NCBI RefSeq assembly: GCF_000165465.1
Contig: NC_017455.1
Span: 930,001-994,000 of the forward strand
DNA: 64,000 nucleotides
From: Halanaerobium praevalens DSM 2228
Lineage (GTDB): Bacteria > Bacillota > Halanaerobiia > Halanaerobiales > Halanaerobiaceae
Reading direction: 5' to 3'
The translations under genes were made by a program, and so were the position numbers. The notes beneath the pieces are model-generated. The model was not told where the DNA came from. It saw only the letters and a list, made by a program, of their open reading frames with translations, and made no database searches. Of the stretch, positions 1-7,624 are shown one piece after another; position 1 is the stretch's first letter; each line of letters begins with the position of its first letter.

Positions 1-139
1 GATTCAAGATGAAAGATTGACTACAAAACAGGCTCAAAACATATTATTAGAAGCAGATGTTAGTCGTCAGGGAAGAAAAAAGGTTATTGACAAATTAGCT
101 GCCTCTTTAATTTTACAATCTTATTTAGATTCTTTATAA
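1..139 (+). CDS. ruvX: RuvX/YqgF Holliday-junction resolvase-like protein, 3' end only
   Basis: The window opens inside this gene; 45 C-terminal residues remain before TAA at 137-139. They read [10 protein letters not shown], then [16 protein letters not shown] and LILQSYLD, which is the typical C-terminal signature of the YqgF/RuvX family: RNase H fold, linked to Holliday-junction resolution and to pre-16S rRNA end processing. The following DUF1292 and mltG genes match the order in Bacillus (yrrK-yrzB-yrrL), which supports the call. The start and N-terminal catalytic residues lie outside the window. Confidence 0.93.
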   Translation, partial: IQDERLTTKQAQNILLEADVSRQGRKKVIDKLAASLILQSYLDSL

Positions 140-202
140 TTTATTAATCTGTTCTAAAAAATAAATTATTAATAGAACATAAAAAAGGAAAGGAGAATTA
201 TT

Positions 203-469
203 ATGAGTAATGGTAAATTTTGGATTGACGAAAAGAAAAAAGAATTAGTTTTATCAGATGAGACTGGTGAAAGCAGATTTATTATTGAAGAAGATATGAT
301 AATTGATGGAGTAAAATATTTAATTATTGTTGATGCTAGAGCTGATGAAAATGCTGATGGAACAGTTGTTAAGATTTTAAATGAAGGTGAAGAAGAAATT
401 ATAGCTCCAGTAGAAGAAAAAGAAGAATTCGAAAAAGTAAAAGCTCAATATTTAGAAAACATTGAGTAA
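203..469 (+). CDS. DUF1292 family small acidic protein (YrzB-like)
   Basis: An 88-residue, strongly acidic protein that begins with a FWIDEKKKELVLSDE stretch and carries the DUF1292 core (FIIEEDMIIDGVKYLIIVD). No biochemical function is established for the family. It is almost always encoded between ruvX and mltG in Firmicutes, as here. GGAAAGGAG ends about 7 bases before the ATG, so the start is well supported. No signal peptide or membrane segment is visible; it is probably cytoplasmic. Confidence 0.88.
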   Translation: MSNGKFWIDEKKKELVLSDETGESRFIIEEDMIIDGVKYLIIVDARADENADGTVVKILNEGEEEIIAPVEEKEEFEKVKAQYLENIE

Positions 470-535
470 TGATTACTTTAAAGCAACTAGATTCAATAAT
501 GACTAAAATTTATTTTTGATTAAGGGAGGAAGAGT

Positions 536-1555
536 TTGAAGTTGAAAAAAATTGCTTTTTTATTTTTAATTTTTATTTTAAGTTTAAGTCTTTTTTTAAA
601 GTTAGATTCTTTAATAGAGCCAGTTGATCAAGTTAATCCTAAACAAGTTAGGATTAAAATTGAGGCTGGAATGAGTGGCAGAGCAATAGCTGATCGCTTA
701 GAAGAAAAAGGAGTTATTAAATCTTCTAAGGTCTTCTATTTTTTATTAAGACTTAAAAAGATAAATAATCTGCGTACAGGTTATTATCAAATTTCAACTT
801 CAAACACTCTTTTAGAAATAATAACTAAAATCCAAACTGGCAAAGAAGAAGAATTTAAAATTACTATTCCAGAGGGTTTTACTTTTGATGAAATTATAAC
901 TAGATTTTCAGAACTTGATTTTCCTAATTATGAATCTCAAAAATTAAAACAAGAAATTTATCAGCTGTTGCCAAAATTAAAAGAAGAGCTAAATTTTAAA
1001 GCAAATATTATAAAGTCAGAATTAATTTATCCAGTTGAAGGAATAATTATTCCTACAACTTATAAATTTCCACTTAGTTATCAGGAAGCAGACATTGTAA
1101 ATTATTTGGTCAAATATTTTATTAAAAATAGGGTTCCAGTTTTAAAAAAAGCAGCAAAGAACAATAAATTTTCTGCTTATGAACTGCTAATTATTGCTTC
1201 TCTAATTGAAGAAGAAGGTAAAATAGATTCTGAAAATGAAATTATTGCTTCTGTAATTTATAATCGCTTAGCTAAAAAAATGCCACTTCAGTTAGATGCT
1301 ACAGTGCAATATGCTTTAGCAGAAAGAACAAAAAGAGTTCTTTATTCTGATTTAGAAGTTGATTCACCTTATAATACTTATAAAATAAAAGAACTGCCAC
1401 CAACTCCAATAGCAAGTCCAGGTGCTAAAGCTCTCAAGGCAGCTATTAATCCAGCTGCTACAAATTATTTGTTTTATTTTGCTCAAGCAGATGGGAGCCA
1501 TATTTTTAGCAGAAATTATCAAGAGCATTTAAATAAACAGAGACAAAGAAATTAA
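536..1555 (+). CDS. mltG: Endolytic murein transglycosylase MltG (YceG-like)
   Basis: 339 residues. One N-terminal transmembrane segment (about residues 5-23) is followed by a YceG/MltG domain. The family cuts nascent glycan strands and is thought to set their length at the membrane. The catalytic glutamate motif appears as IASLIEEEGK near residue 220, followed by ASVIYNRL and LQLDATVQYAL, all typical of MltG. The start is TTG at 536, six bases after GGGAGGA; a second in-frame TTG lies two codons later. It sits between the DUF1292 and methyltransferase genes as in Bacillus yrrL. Confidence 0.93.
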   Translation: MKLKKIAFLFLIFILSLSLFLKLDSLIEPVDQVNPKQVRIKIEAGMSGRAIADRLEEKGVIKSSKVFYFLLRLKKINNLRTGYYQISTSNTLLEIITKIQTGKEEEFKITIPEGFTFDEIITRFSELDFPNYESQKLKQEIYQLLPKLKEELNFKANIIKSELIYPVEGIIIPTTYKFPLSYQEADIVNYLVKYFIKNRVPVLKKAAKNNKFSAYELLIIASLIEEEGKIDSENEIIASVIYNRLAKKMPLQLDATVQYALAERTKRVLYSDLEVDSPYNTYKIKELPPTPIASPGAKALKAAINPAATNYLFYFAQADGSHIFSRNYQEHLNKQRQRN

Positions 1556-1568
1556 AAGGAAGTAGATT

Positions 1569-2213
1569 ATGAAAATTACTGATATCAACAATAAATTTTC
1601 AAAGCAAAATTATATAGAAGCTGAATTTAAAGAACTTGAAAAAGAATGTTTAAAAAATAGAATTCCAATTATTGATCGAGATGCAGCGGATTTATTAAAA
1701 TTGCAATTAAAAATTAAAAATCCTAAAAAAATATTAGAAATTGGAACTGCTTGTGGATTCTCAACTCTTTTATTAGCTAAATATAGTTCGGCTGAAACTT
1801 TAATTACTGGAATTGAATTAAAACAGGCAAGATTTAGAGAAGCTAAGAAAAATTTTGAGAAATTTAATTATCAAAAAAAAATTAACTTAAAAGCTGGAGA
1901 TGCTTTTGATGTCTTAATGTATTTAAAAGGGAATTATGATTTTATTTTTTTGGATGCTGCCAAAGGGCAGTATTTTTATCTTTTTGAATATTTAATGGAG
2001 CTATTAGCTCCAGGAGGAATTTTAATTTCTGATAATGTGATGTATCAAGGGCAAGTACTTGCTGAAGGTGAAACAAGACATAAAATAAGAACAATGGTTA
2101 CTAATTTAAAAAAATACTTAAAATTAATTATGAACCATCCTGAGTTAGACTCAACAATTGTAACAGCTGGGGATGGAGTCGCAATTAGCAGGAGGAAAGA
2201 TATAAATGAATAA
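1569..2213 (+). CDS. Class I SAM O-methyltransferase, TrmR-like (tRNA mo5U34)
   Basis: 214 residues with the COMT-like Rossmann fold. SAM motif I is ILEIGTACGFSTLLLA (about residues 57-72), a later motif is FIFLDAAKG, and SDNVMYQG fits the metal/catalytic region. The Bacillus neighbour of mltG, YrrM (TrmR), methylates 5-hydroxyuridine at tRNA position 34. The next gene here is a U32-family protein like the TrhP enzymes that create that hydroxyl group, so the substrate assignment follows from context. The stop overlaps the next start by 8 bases, indicating translational coupling. Confidence 0.85.
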   Translation: MKITDINNKFSKQNYIEAEFKELEKECLKNRIPIIDRDAADLLKLQLKIKNPKKILEIGTACGFSTLLLAKYSSAETLITGIELKQARFREAKKNFEKFNYQKKINLKAGDAFDVLMYLKGNYDFIFLDAAKGQYFYLFEYLMELLAPGGILISDNVMYQGQVLAEGETRHKIRTMVTNLKKYLKLIMNHPELDSTIVTAGDGVAISRRKDINE

Positions 2214-3435
2214 AATTGAACTATTAGCACCCGCAGGAAATTTAGAGAAATTAAAAACTGCTATTTTATTTGGAGCAGATGCTGTATATTGTGGAGGTTT
2301 AAATTTTGGCTTAAGAGCTGGAGCTGATAATTTTAGTGTAGAAGAGCTTAAGCAGGGAATTGAATTTGCTCATCAAAGAGATAAGAGAGTTTATATGACT
2401 TTAAATATGATTCCACATAATGAAGAATTGGCTCAACTTCCAGAATATATAGAAAAAATTAAAGTTCTTAATTTAGATGCTTTAATAATCTCTGATCCAG
2501 GTGTTTTTGCTTTTGTTAAAAAAGAAATACCAGAAATGGAAATTCATATTAGTACTCAAGCAAATAATGTTAATTGGGCTTCAGCGCTTTTTTGGGCTGA
2601 GCAAGGAGCTGAGCGGATTATTTTGGCAAGAGAGCTTAGCCGGGCTGAGTTAAAAGAAATTTCTCGAAAAACTAAAAATAAGGTTGAATTAGAATATTTT
2701 GTACATGGTGCAATGTGCATTTCATATTCAGGCCGCTGTTTACTAAGTAATTATTTTGTCGGAAGAGATGCTAATAAAGGTGATTGTGCTCAATCATGTC
2801 GTTGGCAGTATCATTTAGTTGAAGAAAAAAGACCAGGAGAATATTATCCAATTAAAGAAAATGAAAAAGGTACTTTTATTATGAATTCACGTGATTTGAA
2901 TTTAGCAGCTGAAATTCCTGAGTTAATAGAATTAGGTTTAAGCAGTTTAAAAATCGAAGGTAGGATGAAAAGTGTTCATTATACAGCAACTGTTATTAAT
3001 ACTTACCGCCAGTTAATTGATCAGTATTATAAAGATCCAGTTAATTTTGAAGCTGATCCAGAATTATTAGCAGAACTTAGAAAAATCAGTCATCGCGATT
3101 ATACTAAGGGTTTTTATTATGGTGAACCTGGAGCAGAAGGACAGAGATATGAAAGTTCTTCTTATTTAAGAACTTACGATTTTATGGGAGTTGTTAAGGA
3201 ATATAATAGTGAAAAAGAAGAAGCAGTTGTTGAAGTTAGAAATAAAATTTTTAAAGGTGATAAATTAGAATTAATTGTTCCTGGACAAAAAACTTTTACA
3301 ATTACAGCTACTTATTTAATTAATGCTGAAGATCAAAAAATTGAAGCAGCTCCTCATCCGAAACAATTAATAAAAATACCAATTAAAAAGAAAATCCCAG
3401 TGGGTTCCTTGCTGAGACGTCAAAAGGAGAATTAA
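2206..3435 (+). CDS. U32 peptidase-family protein, probable tRNA uridine-34 hydroxylation protein (TrhP-like)
   Basis: 409 residues. It begins ELLAPAGNLEKLKTAILFGA and contains the U32 signature EYFVHGAMCISYSGRC (about residues 164-179), with further cysteines in DCAQSC. Despite the name, characterised bacterial members (TrhP/YegQ, YrrN/YrrO) take part in prephenate-dependent hydroxylation of tRNA U34 and probably bind an Fe-S cluster through these cysteines. The gene overlaps the preceding methyltransferase, giving a hydroxylase-methylase pair for mo5U34. Only one U32 gene is present here, whereas Bacillus has two side by side. Confidence 0.85.
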   Translation: MNKIELLAPAGNLEKLKTAILFGADAVYCGGLNFGLRAGADNFSVEELKQGIEFAHQRDKRVYMTLNMIPHNEELAQLPEYIEKIKVLNLDALIISDPGVFAFVKKEIPEMEIHISTQANNVNWASALFWAEQGAERIILARELSRAELKEISRKTKNKVELEYFVHGAMCISYSGRCLLSNYFVGRDANKGDCAQSCRWQYHLVEEKRPGEYYPIKENEKGTFIMNSRDLNLAAEIPELIELGLSSLKIEGRMKSVHYTATVINTYRQLIDQYYKDPVNFEADPELLAELRKISHRDYTKGFYYGEPGAEGQRYESSSYLRTYDFMGVVKEYNSEKEEAVVEVRNKIFKGDKLELIVPGQKTFTITATYLINAEDQKIEAAPHPKQLIKIPIKKKIPVGSLLRRQKEN

Positions 3436-3436
3436 G

Positions 3437-3658
3437 ATGGAAAATACTCTAAAATTAAGATATAAAGTTGATCCCAAACAGATCAATTATATAGATATGA
3501 TAATTAAAGCTTACGAAGGTATAGGAATTGTAAATGTTGATCATGATAAAAAGGGAGAAATTTGGATTGATGTTACAAGAGGAACTAAAAAAGAAGTAAA
3601 AGCAGTTATGGAAGATTTAGGCAAACAATTTACAGTAGAATTAATTTCTGAACCTTAA
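3437..3658 (+). CDS. DUF4911 small protein
   Basis: 73 residues beginning MENTLKLRYKVDPKQINYID. It has the look of a small alpha/beta domain of the DUF4911 family, for which no function is known. It starts one base after the stop of the U32 gene and its Shine-Dalgarno (AAAGGAG) lies inside that gene, so it is co-translated with the tRNA modification pair. A supporting role in tRNA hydroxylation is only an inference from position. Confidence 0.75.
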   Translation: MENTLKLRYKVDPKQINYIDMIIKAYEGIGIVNVDHDKKGEIWIDVTRGTKKEVKAVMEDLGKQFTVELISEP

Positions 3659-3692
3659 ATTTGTTAAAATTTTCTTTGTAAAATAGGAACAT

Positions 3693-3721
3693 TTGACATT
3701 AAGTCAGTAATTGTTTATGAT
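3693..3721 (+). promoter_or_regulatory. Sigma-A-type promoter for the SleB-like gene
   Basis: TTGACA (3693-3698), a 17-base spacer, then TATGAT (3716-3721). This is close to the vegetative consensus and lies about 114 bases before the downstream gene, leaving an untranslated leader of roughly 105 bases. Confidence 0.8.
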
Positions 3722-3790
3722 TAAGTTAACAATTAATTATAATTCTTAATAAGCAATTACTGTTTTGTTTTTAAAAGGGAGGAAGTTTAT

Positions 3791-3835
3791 ATTATAGATT
3801 TAACTAGTAGTTTACAAGAAGGAGGTAATTTATAA
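3791..3835 (+). CDS. Possible 14-codon leader peptide with ATT start
   Basis: A strong Shine-Dalgarno-like stretch (AAAAGGGAGGAAG, 3774-3786) sits just before an open frame that has no ATG, GTG or TTG. Reading from ATT at 3791 gives a 14-residue peptide (IDLTSSLQEGGNL after the start) whose TAA overlaps the ATG of the next gene as TAATG. That layout suits translational coupling or attenuation. There is no other support, and the Shine-Dalgarno could be coincidental. Confidence 0.35.
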   Translation: MIDLTSSLQEGGNL

Positions 3836-4524
3836 TGCTGGGAAAAACTAAGTTTATGGTCTCGGTTATGTTACTTCTTATAATGGTGTCTTTTGTTAGT
3901 GTAGAAAAAGTAGATGCTCTGGAATTAGCTGAATTTGGTAGTAGAATAATGCAGAGTGGAGATGAAGGAATAGATGTAGCAGTTTTACAGCAGAGATTAA
4001 AAAAATTAAATTATTATGTGGGTAGTGTAGATGGAATTTATGGTCAAGCAACAATTGAAGCTGTTAAAAAGTTTCAAGCTGATAAAGGGCTTCCAGTTGA
4101 CGGAGTTTTTGGTCAAAGAGCTTTAAAAATAATACCTGATTTAGAAGTGAATTTAGATTATAATATTTCTAGAGATGATATTATACTTTTAGCAAGAATT
4201 ATTCATGGTGAAGCTCGGGGAGAAGACTTTAGAGGTAAGGTTGCAGTAGGTTCTGTTATTTTAAATAGGATTAAAAGTGATAAATTTCCAGATACAATTA
4301 GAGATGTTATTTTACAAAAAGGACAGTTTAGTAGTTTAATGGATGGTCAGGCTAATTATTATCCAGGAGAAGAAGAATTACAGGCAGCTAGAGCTGCTCT
4401 TTTAGGATTTGATCCTACTTTAGGTTCTATTTTCTTTTATAATCCAGAAGTAGCGACAAATACAGCTTGGATATCTCAAAGGAACTTTGTGACAAGAATT
4501 GGTGGCCATGTATTTTTAAGATAA
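3835..4524 (+). CDS. SleB/CwlJ-type cell-wall hydrolase with peptidoglycan-binding domain
   Basis: 229 residues. There is a signal peptide or anchor at about 1-30, then a PG_binding_1 domain (DVAVLQQRLKKLNYYVG, about 45-102) and a Hydrolase_2 domain (ARIIHGEARGEDFRGKVAVG through the FFYNPEVA region). This is the architecture of the spore cortex-lytic enzyme SleB, a lytic transglycosylase; the glutamate in IHGEARGE is the probable catalytic residue. SleB proper acts in spore germination, but the domain also occurs in non-sporulating bacteria, so a general envelope role is possible. The start follows AAGGAGGT, and a terminator follows the gene. Confidence 0.85.
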   Translation: MLGKTKFMVSVMLLLIMVSFVSVEKVDALELAEFGSRIMQSGDEGIDVAVLQQRLKKLNYYVGSVDGIYGQATIEAVKKFQADKGLPVDGVFGQRALKIIPDLEVNLDYNISRDDIILLARIIHGEARGEDFRGKVAVGSVILNRIKSDKFPDTIRDVILQKGQFSSLMDGQANYYPGEEELQAARAALLGFDPTLGSIFFYNPEVATNTAWISQRNFVTRIGGHVFLR

Positions 4525-4526
4525 AC

Positions 4527-4558
4527 AAAAAAACAGCACTTTAAAGTGCTGTTTTTTT
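4527..4558 (+). terminator. Bidirectional terminator between sleB-like and abrB-like genes
   Basis: A perfect stem, AAACAGCACTTT paired with AAAGTGCTGTTT, is flanked by an A-run on the left and T-run on the right. It can therefore terminate both converging transcripts. Confidence 0.9.
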
Positions 4559-4596
4559 ATAATAGATATATCCAAATTTTGTTATTAAGATGAATT

Positions 4597-4851
4597 TTAT
4601 TGATCTTTTTCAAGTTCTTTCATATTGTCCATACATTCGCCACAGATTGTTCTGCCTTTGTACTCGATAGTATCATCTGCACTACCACAAAAGATACAAG
4701 CTGGCTCATATTTTTTCAAAATTATTTTTTCCTCGTCGACAAAAATCTCCATCGGATCCTTTTTGTTAATATTCATAGTTTTTCTGAGTTCAATTGGAAT
4801 TACCATTCTACCCAAATCATCAATTTTGCGAACGATACCAGTGGATTTCAT
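4597..4851 (-). CDS. AbrB/SpoVT-type transition-state regulator with C-terminal zinc-ribbon-like motif
   Basis: 84 residues. The N-terminal swapped-hairpin DNA-binding domain reads STGIVRKIDDLGRMVIPIEL, a close match to AbrB. The C-terminal part has two CxxC pairs (CIFCG and CGEC) that may bind zinc, as in many clostridial AbrB proteins. The family represses stationary-phase genes. It is transcribed alone on the minus strand, with GAAAGGAG before the ATG and a good promoter at 4902-4930. Confidence 0.92.
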   Translation of the reverse strand: MKSTGIVRKIDDLGRMVIPIELRKTMNINKKDPMEIFVDEEKIILKKYEPACIFCGSADDTIEYKGRTICGECMDNMKELEKDQ

Positions 4852-4901
4852 GTTAATTCTCCTTTCTTAACAAATTTCGACAAATTATTCTTATTTATTA
4901 C

Positions 4902-4930
4902 ATTATATAATTATTTAGACTGATAGTCAA
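4902..4930 (-). promoter_or_regulatory. Sigma-A-type promoter of the abrB-like gene
   Basis: On the minus strand TTGACT (4930-4925), a 17-base spacer and TATAAT (4907-4902) lie about 50 bases upstream of the abrB-like start. The match to the consensus is strong. Confidence 0.85.
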
Positions 4931-5052
4931 TAGCCAAATCTTATTTTTTTAAGTAAAAAATGGATATTTACTTTAAAAAAATAAAAATAATTATTAATAT
5001 CTACTCTAATTTATGATAAACTAAAATTAGTAATTTAAAAGAGGTGTTATAA

Positions 5053-5484
5053 ATGGAAAAATTAAAAGATAAATTTAAGCGAAAATTAGCAGAAAATAAT
5101 TATAAATTAACAAAACAAAGAGAAATGATTTTAGAGACAATTTTAACCAAAGAAAACTGGCATTTTACGGCAGAAGAACTTTTTTCTGCTGTTCGAGAAA
5201 AAGATAAAGATATTGGCATGGCGACAATTTATCGAACTTTGGAATTGATGCAGAATCTAAATATTGTTCATGTGTTAGACTTTAATGATGATTCTAGAAA
5301 ATATGAGATATATTTAGAGGAAACACATCACCATCACTTAATTTGTAAAAATTGTGGGAAGTTAATTGAGTTTAGTGATCAAGATATAAATTATTTTGAG
5401 TCAGAATTAGAAGAAAAATATGGATTTGAGATTACTGAACATAAGTTAAGATTTTATGGATATTGTGATAAGTGTAAAAAATGA
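5053..5484 (+). CDS. Fur-family metal- or peroxide-sensing repressor
   Basis: 143 residues with a winged helix (LTKQREMILETIL and MATIYRTLELM) followed by the dimerisation/metal domain ETHHHHLICKNCGKLIEF and the C-terminal CDKC pair. The two CxxC motifs are the structural zinc site seen in PerR, Fur and Zur. The sequence does not decide between iron, zinc, manganese or peroxide sensing. AGAGGTG precedes the ATG. TATGAT at 5012-5017 could be a -10 box but no convincing -35 is seen. Confidence 0.92.
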   Translation: MEKLKDKFKRKLAENNYKLTKQREMILETILTKENWHFTAEELFSAVREKDKDIGMATIYRTLELMQNLNIVHVLDFNDDSRKYEIYLEETHHHHLICKNCGKLIEFSDQDINYFESELEEKYGFEITEHKLRFYGYCDKCKK

Positions 5485-5559
5485 AATTAATTTTAAACAG
5501 GATTTTTATTATTAATCAAGAATAATATATATAGGACGGAATGAGAGGTAGGTTGAGAT

Positions 5560-6252
5560 ATGAAAGAAATAAAAAATTGTTTAAAAGACTTAATTGTATT
5601 TCAGAATCTGGACCCAGAAGAGTTAGAAATGTTATGTGAAAATTCTTATGCAAAATTATATGAAAAAGATGAAGTTATCTTTTTTGAAAATGATAGTGTT
5701 AAAAAATTGTATTTTTTAGTTAAAGGTAAAGTTAAGCTTTCTATGCTGTCAGCAGCAGGTAAAGAAAAAGTATTAACTATTTTACAAGAAGGAGATATTT
5801 TTGGAGAATTATCTCTTTTTGATGAGGATCCTCATCCTTTAACTGCTGAAGTAATGTCTGATGCTCGCTTATTAATTATTCCTTGGAATGAGATGGAGCG
5901 AATGATTATTGAAAGACCTTCACTTGCAATTAAAATTATAGAGGCACTTTCTAAAAAAACTAGACTTTTAACTAGCCAAGTTAGAGAATTAGTTTTTCAA
6001 GATGCTGCTGGACGTTTAGCTAGTTTACTTTCTCGACTTGCGGATGATTTTGGCCGTGAAATTGAATTGGGAACAGTTATTGACTTAGTTTTAACTCACC
6101 AGGAGATTGCTAATTTGATTGGTTCTTCTAGAGTTACAGTGACAAAATTGATTAACCGTTTTATAGATGAAGGAATGATTATCATTAAAAAGAGAAAAAT
6201 TATTATTAAGGATTTTGAGTCACTGGGAGAAAGGTTACAAACGCTTTTATAA
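5560..6252 (+). CDS. Crp/Fnr-family transcription regulator
   Basis: 230 residues. The N-terminal cyclic-nucleotide-binding-like beta barrel (VFQNLDPEELEMLC, then GDIFGELSLFDEDPHP) is followed by a Crp-type HTH (LTHQEIANLIGSSRVTVTKL, about residues 175-194). The N-terminal region does not show the FNR cysteine set, so oxygen sensing by an Fe-S cluster is unlikely; the ligand is unknown. It is a single gene followed by its own terminator. Confidence 0.9.
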   Translation: MKEIKNCLKDLIVFQNLDPEELEMLCENSYAKLYEKDEVIFFENDSVKKLYFLVKGKVKLSMLSAAGKEKVLTILQEGDIFGELSLFDEDPHPLTAEVMSDARLLIIPWNEMERMIIERPSLAIKIIEALSKKTRLLTSQVRELVFQDAAGRLASLLSRLADDFGREIELGTVIDLVLTHQEIANLIGSSRVTVTKLINRFIDEGMIIIKKRKIIIKDFESLGERLQTLL

Positions 6253-6292
6253 GTACAATAATCTTTTGAGCAGTTGGTTTTAAAATACATAG

Positions 6293-6329
6293 ATACACGC
6301 TGGTATTTAATCAACTGGCGTGTTTTAAT
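6293..6329 (+). terminator. Terminator after the crp/fnr-like gene
   Basis: ACACGCTGGT pairs with ACTGGCGTGT (two wobble pairs) around a short loop, followed by a T-rich tract. Confidence 0.75.
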
Positions 6330-6379
6330 TTGTTTATAATGTAAATGATTATTTTATTTATAATTTTAGGAGGTAGAAG

Positions 6380-7291
6380 ATGAGTATTTTTATACCAAAT
6401 AATGAAACAAATTTATATGGTTTATTAGGCAGAGATTTAAGCCATTCTATTTCTCCATCTTTACATAATAATGGATTTAGAGACTTAAATATTAATGCAG
6501 TTTATTTGATGTTAGAAAGTAAAGAAAAAGATTTAGCAAACTATATAGACTCTTTAAAAACTCTAGGTTTTTCCGGCTGGAATGTAACTCTTCCTTATAA
6601 AGAAGCTATTATTCCTTATTTAAACGGATTTTCCTCTTTAGCTAGAGCTTCTGGAGCAGTAAATACAGTTTTAAATAGAAGAGGCCGCTTAACTGGTTAT
6701 AATACTGATGTAATTGGTTTTCAACGTCAAATTGAAGAATCTGGTGTTAAGGTCAAAAACAAAAAAGCAGTTGTTATTGGAGCTGGTGGAGGAGCAAGGG
6801 CAGTAATTGCAGCTTTAGTTCAGCTAAAATTAGCAGAAATAATGATTATTAATCGTAGTGTTGATCAGGCTGAAAAGTTAGCTGGACTTTTTAGAGAAGA
6901 AAATCCAGAACAAAATTTTGATTTTTGCAGCTTAGAAGAAAATGAATATGCTTCTTATTTAAAAACAGCTGATTTAGTAGTTGATACAACACCAGTAGGA
7001 ATGTATAATTGCCAAATAGAAAAAGAATTAGTTATTAATCCTGATTATTTAAATGAAAATCAATTAGTGATTGATTTAGTTTATAATCCTTTAAAAACTA
7101 AAATTTTAGCAGAAGCCGAAAAAAGAGGTGCTCAGATTGGAAATGGTTTACCAACTCTAATTTATCAAGCAGAGGCATCTTTTAAACTTTGGACACAAGA
7201 AATGCCACCTAAGAAAAAATGGTATCAGATAGCAGAAAAGGCTGTTAAAAAAATAAAAGAAAAAGCAGCAGCAGCTGAAATTGAAAAATAA
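6380..7291 (+). CDS. aroE: Shikimate dehydrogenase
   Basis: 303 residues. It catalyses NADPH-dependent reduction of 3-dehydroshikimate to shikimate. Visible motifs are the substrate loop LGRDLSHSISPSLHN (about 13-27), the catalytic lysine in NVTLPYKEA, the NTD motif, the dinucleotide loop VIGAGGGARAV with the NRS motif after it, and C-terminal GLPTLIYQAE. The ATG follows AGGAGG. Other shikimate genes (aroK-aroB fusion and aroQ) lie 43 kb away beyond the second pilus cluster. Confidence 0.95.
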   Translation: MSIFIPNNETNLYGLLGRDLSHSISPSLHNNGFRDLNINAVYLMLESKEKDLANYIDSLKTLGFSGWNVTLPYKEAIIPYLNGFSSLARASGAVNTVLNRRGRLTGYNTDVIGFQRQIEESGVKVKNKKAVVIGAGGGARAVIAALVQLKLAEIMIINRSVDQAEKLAGLFREENPEQNFDFCSLEENEYASYLKTADLVVDTTPVGMYNCQIEKELVINPDYLNENQLVIDLVYNPLKTKILAEAEKRGAQIGNGLPTLIYQAEASFKLWTQEMPPKKKWYQIAEKAVKKIKEKAAAAEIEK

Positions 7292-7312
7292 TAAAAATTT
7301 ATAAGAAATTTG

Positions 7313-7341
7313 TAGACTTTTGTCGGATAATAGATTATAAT
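7313..7341 (+). promoter_or_regulatory. Sigma-A-type promoter upstream of the c-di-GMP riboswitch
   Basis: TAGACT (7313-7318), a 17-base spacer and TATAAT (7336-7341). The predicted start near 7348 lies about 23 bases before the riboswitch aptamer, so the leader begins with the aptamer, as expected for a cis-regulatory RNA. Confidence 0.7.
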
Positions 7342-7370
7342 AGGATTAAAATTAGATTAAAATAAAATAA

Positions 7371-7451
7371 AAAGCAAAACAACCTAAAGGTTGTTACGCA
7401 AAAACATAGGTCTAAAGCTTTTAAGCCATGACTGTTATGTCTGCCTCAGGT
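7371..7451 (+). ncRNA. Cyclic-di-GMP-I (GEMM) riboswitch aptamer before the pilus operon
   Basis: The conserved GEMM-I pattern is visible. GCAAA leads into a hairpin ACAACC-TAAA-GGTTGT (7379-7394), then the invariant ACGCAAA joining segment. Next comes the P3 arm ACATAGGTCTAAAGC with partner GCCATGACTGTTATGT, ending CTGCC. The tetraloop-receptor CTAAAG and the GCCATGAC segment are typical of this class. The element sits between a promoter and an intrinsic terminator, so the ligand probably decides between termination and read-through into pilB. Whether c-di-GMP turns the operon on or off cannot be told from the sequence alone. Confidence 0.92.
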
Positions 7452-7492
7452 AAAATTGCCAGTGTAAATTAATGCACAATGGCAATTTTTTT
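7452..7492 (+). terminator. Riboswitch expression-platform terminator
   Basis: AAAATTGCCA pairs with TGGCAATTTT (TGT/ACA extends the stem), followed by a T-run at about 7484-7492. It lies directly after the aptamer and before the pilus genes, so it is the likely regulated terminator. Confidence 0.9.
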
Positions 7493-7500
7493 CTATCTAA

Positions 7501-7522
7501 GCTTAATTTTATAAAATTAAGC
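7501..7522 (+). repeat. 22-bp perfect palindrome before pilB
   Basis: Arms GCTTAATTTTA and TAAAATTAAGC meet with no loop. The right end overlaps the putative sigma-H -35 box, so it could be an operator for a dimeric repressor. No regulator is identified. Confidence 0.6.
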
Positions 7523-7548
7523 AGGAATTAGTATTTAAATCAAGAATT
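7521..7548 (+). promoter_or_regulatory. Sigma-H-like promoter before pilB
   Basis: GCAGGAATT (7521-7529) fits the AGGAWTT-type -35 of sigma-H, and CAAGAAT (7541-7547) resembles its RnnGAAT -10 at 11-base spacing. A 20-base block containing the -35 recurs with 18 of 20 matches before the second pilus cluster, with the same distance to the -10. A promoter here would bypass the riboswitch. Confidence 0.5.
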
Positions 7549-7624
7549 TTATGGTTAGGAACTATAAATACTAAATTTTATTTGAAAATAAATTATGAGA
7601 AAATACATTGGGGGTGGAAGTTCT

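Noticed and set aside
4600-4923. Plus-strand open frames over the abrB-like gene
   Set aside because: They are antisense to a clearly recognised AbrB gene and have no ribosome site or family resemblance.
5012-5017. TATGAT before the fur-like gene
   Set aside because: A good -10 but no matching -35 at 16-18 bases, so not listed as a promoter.
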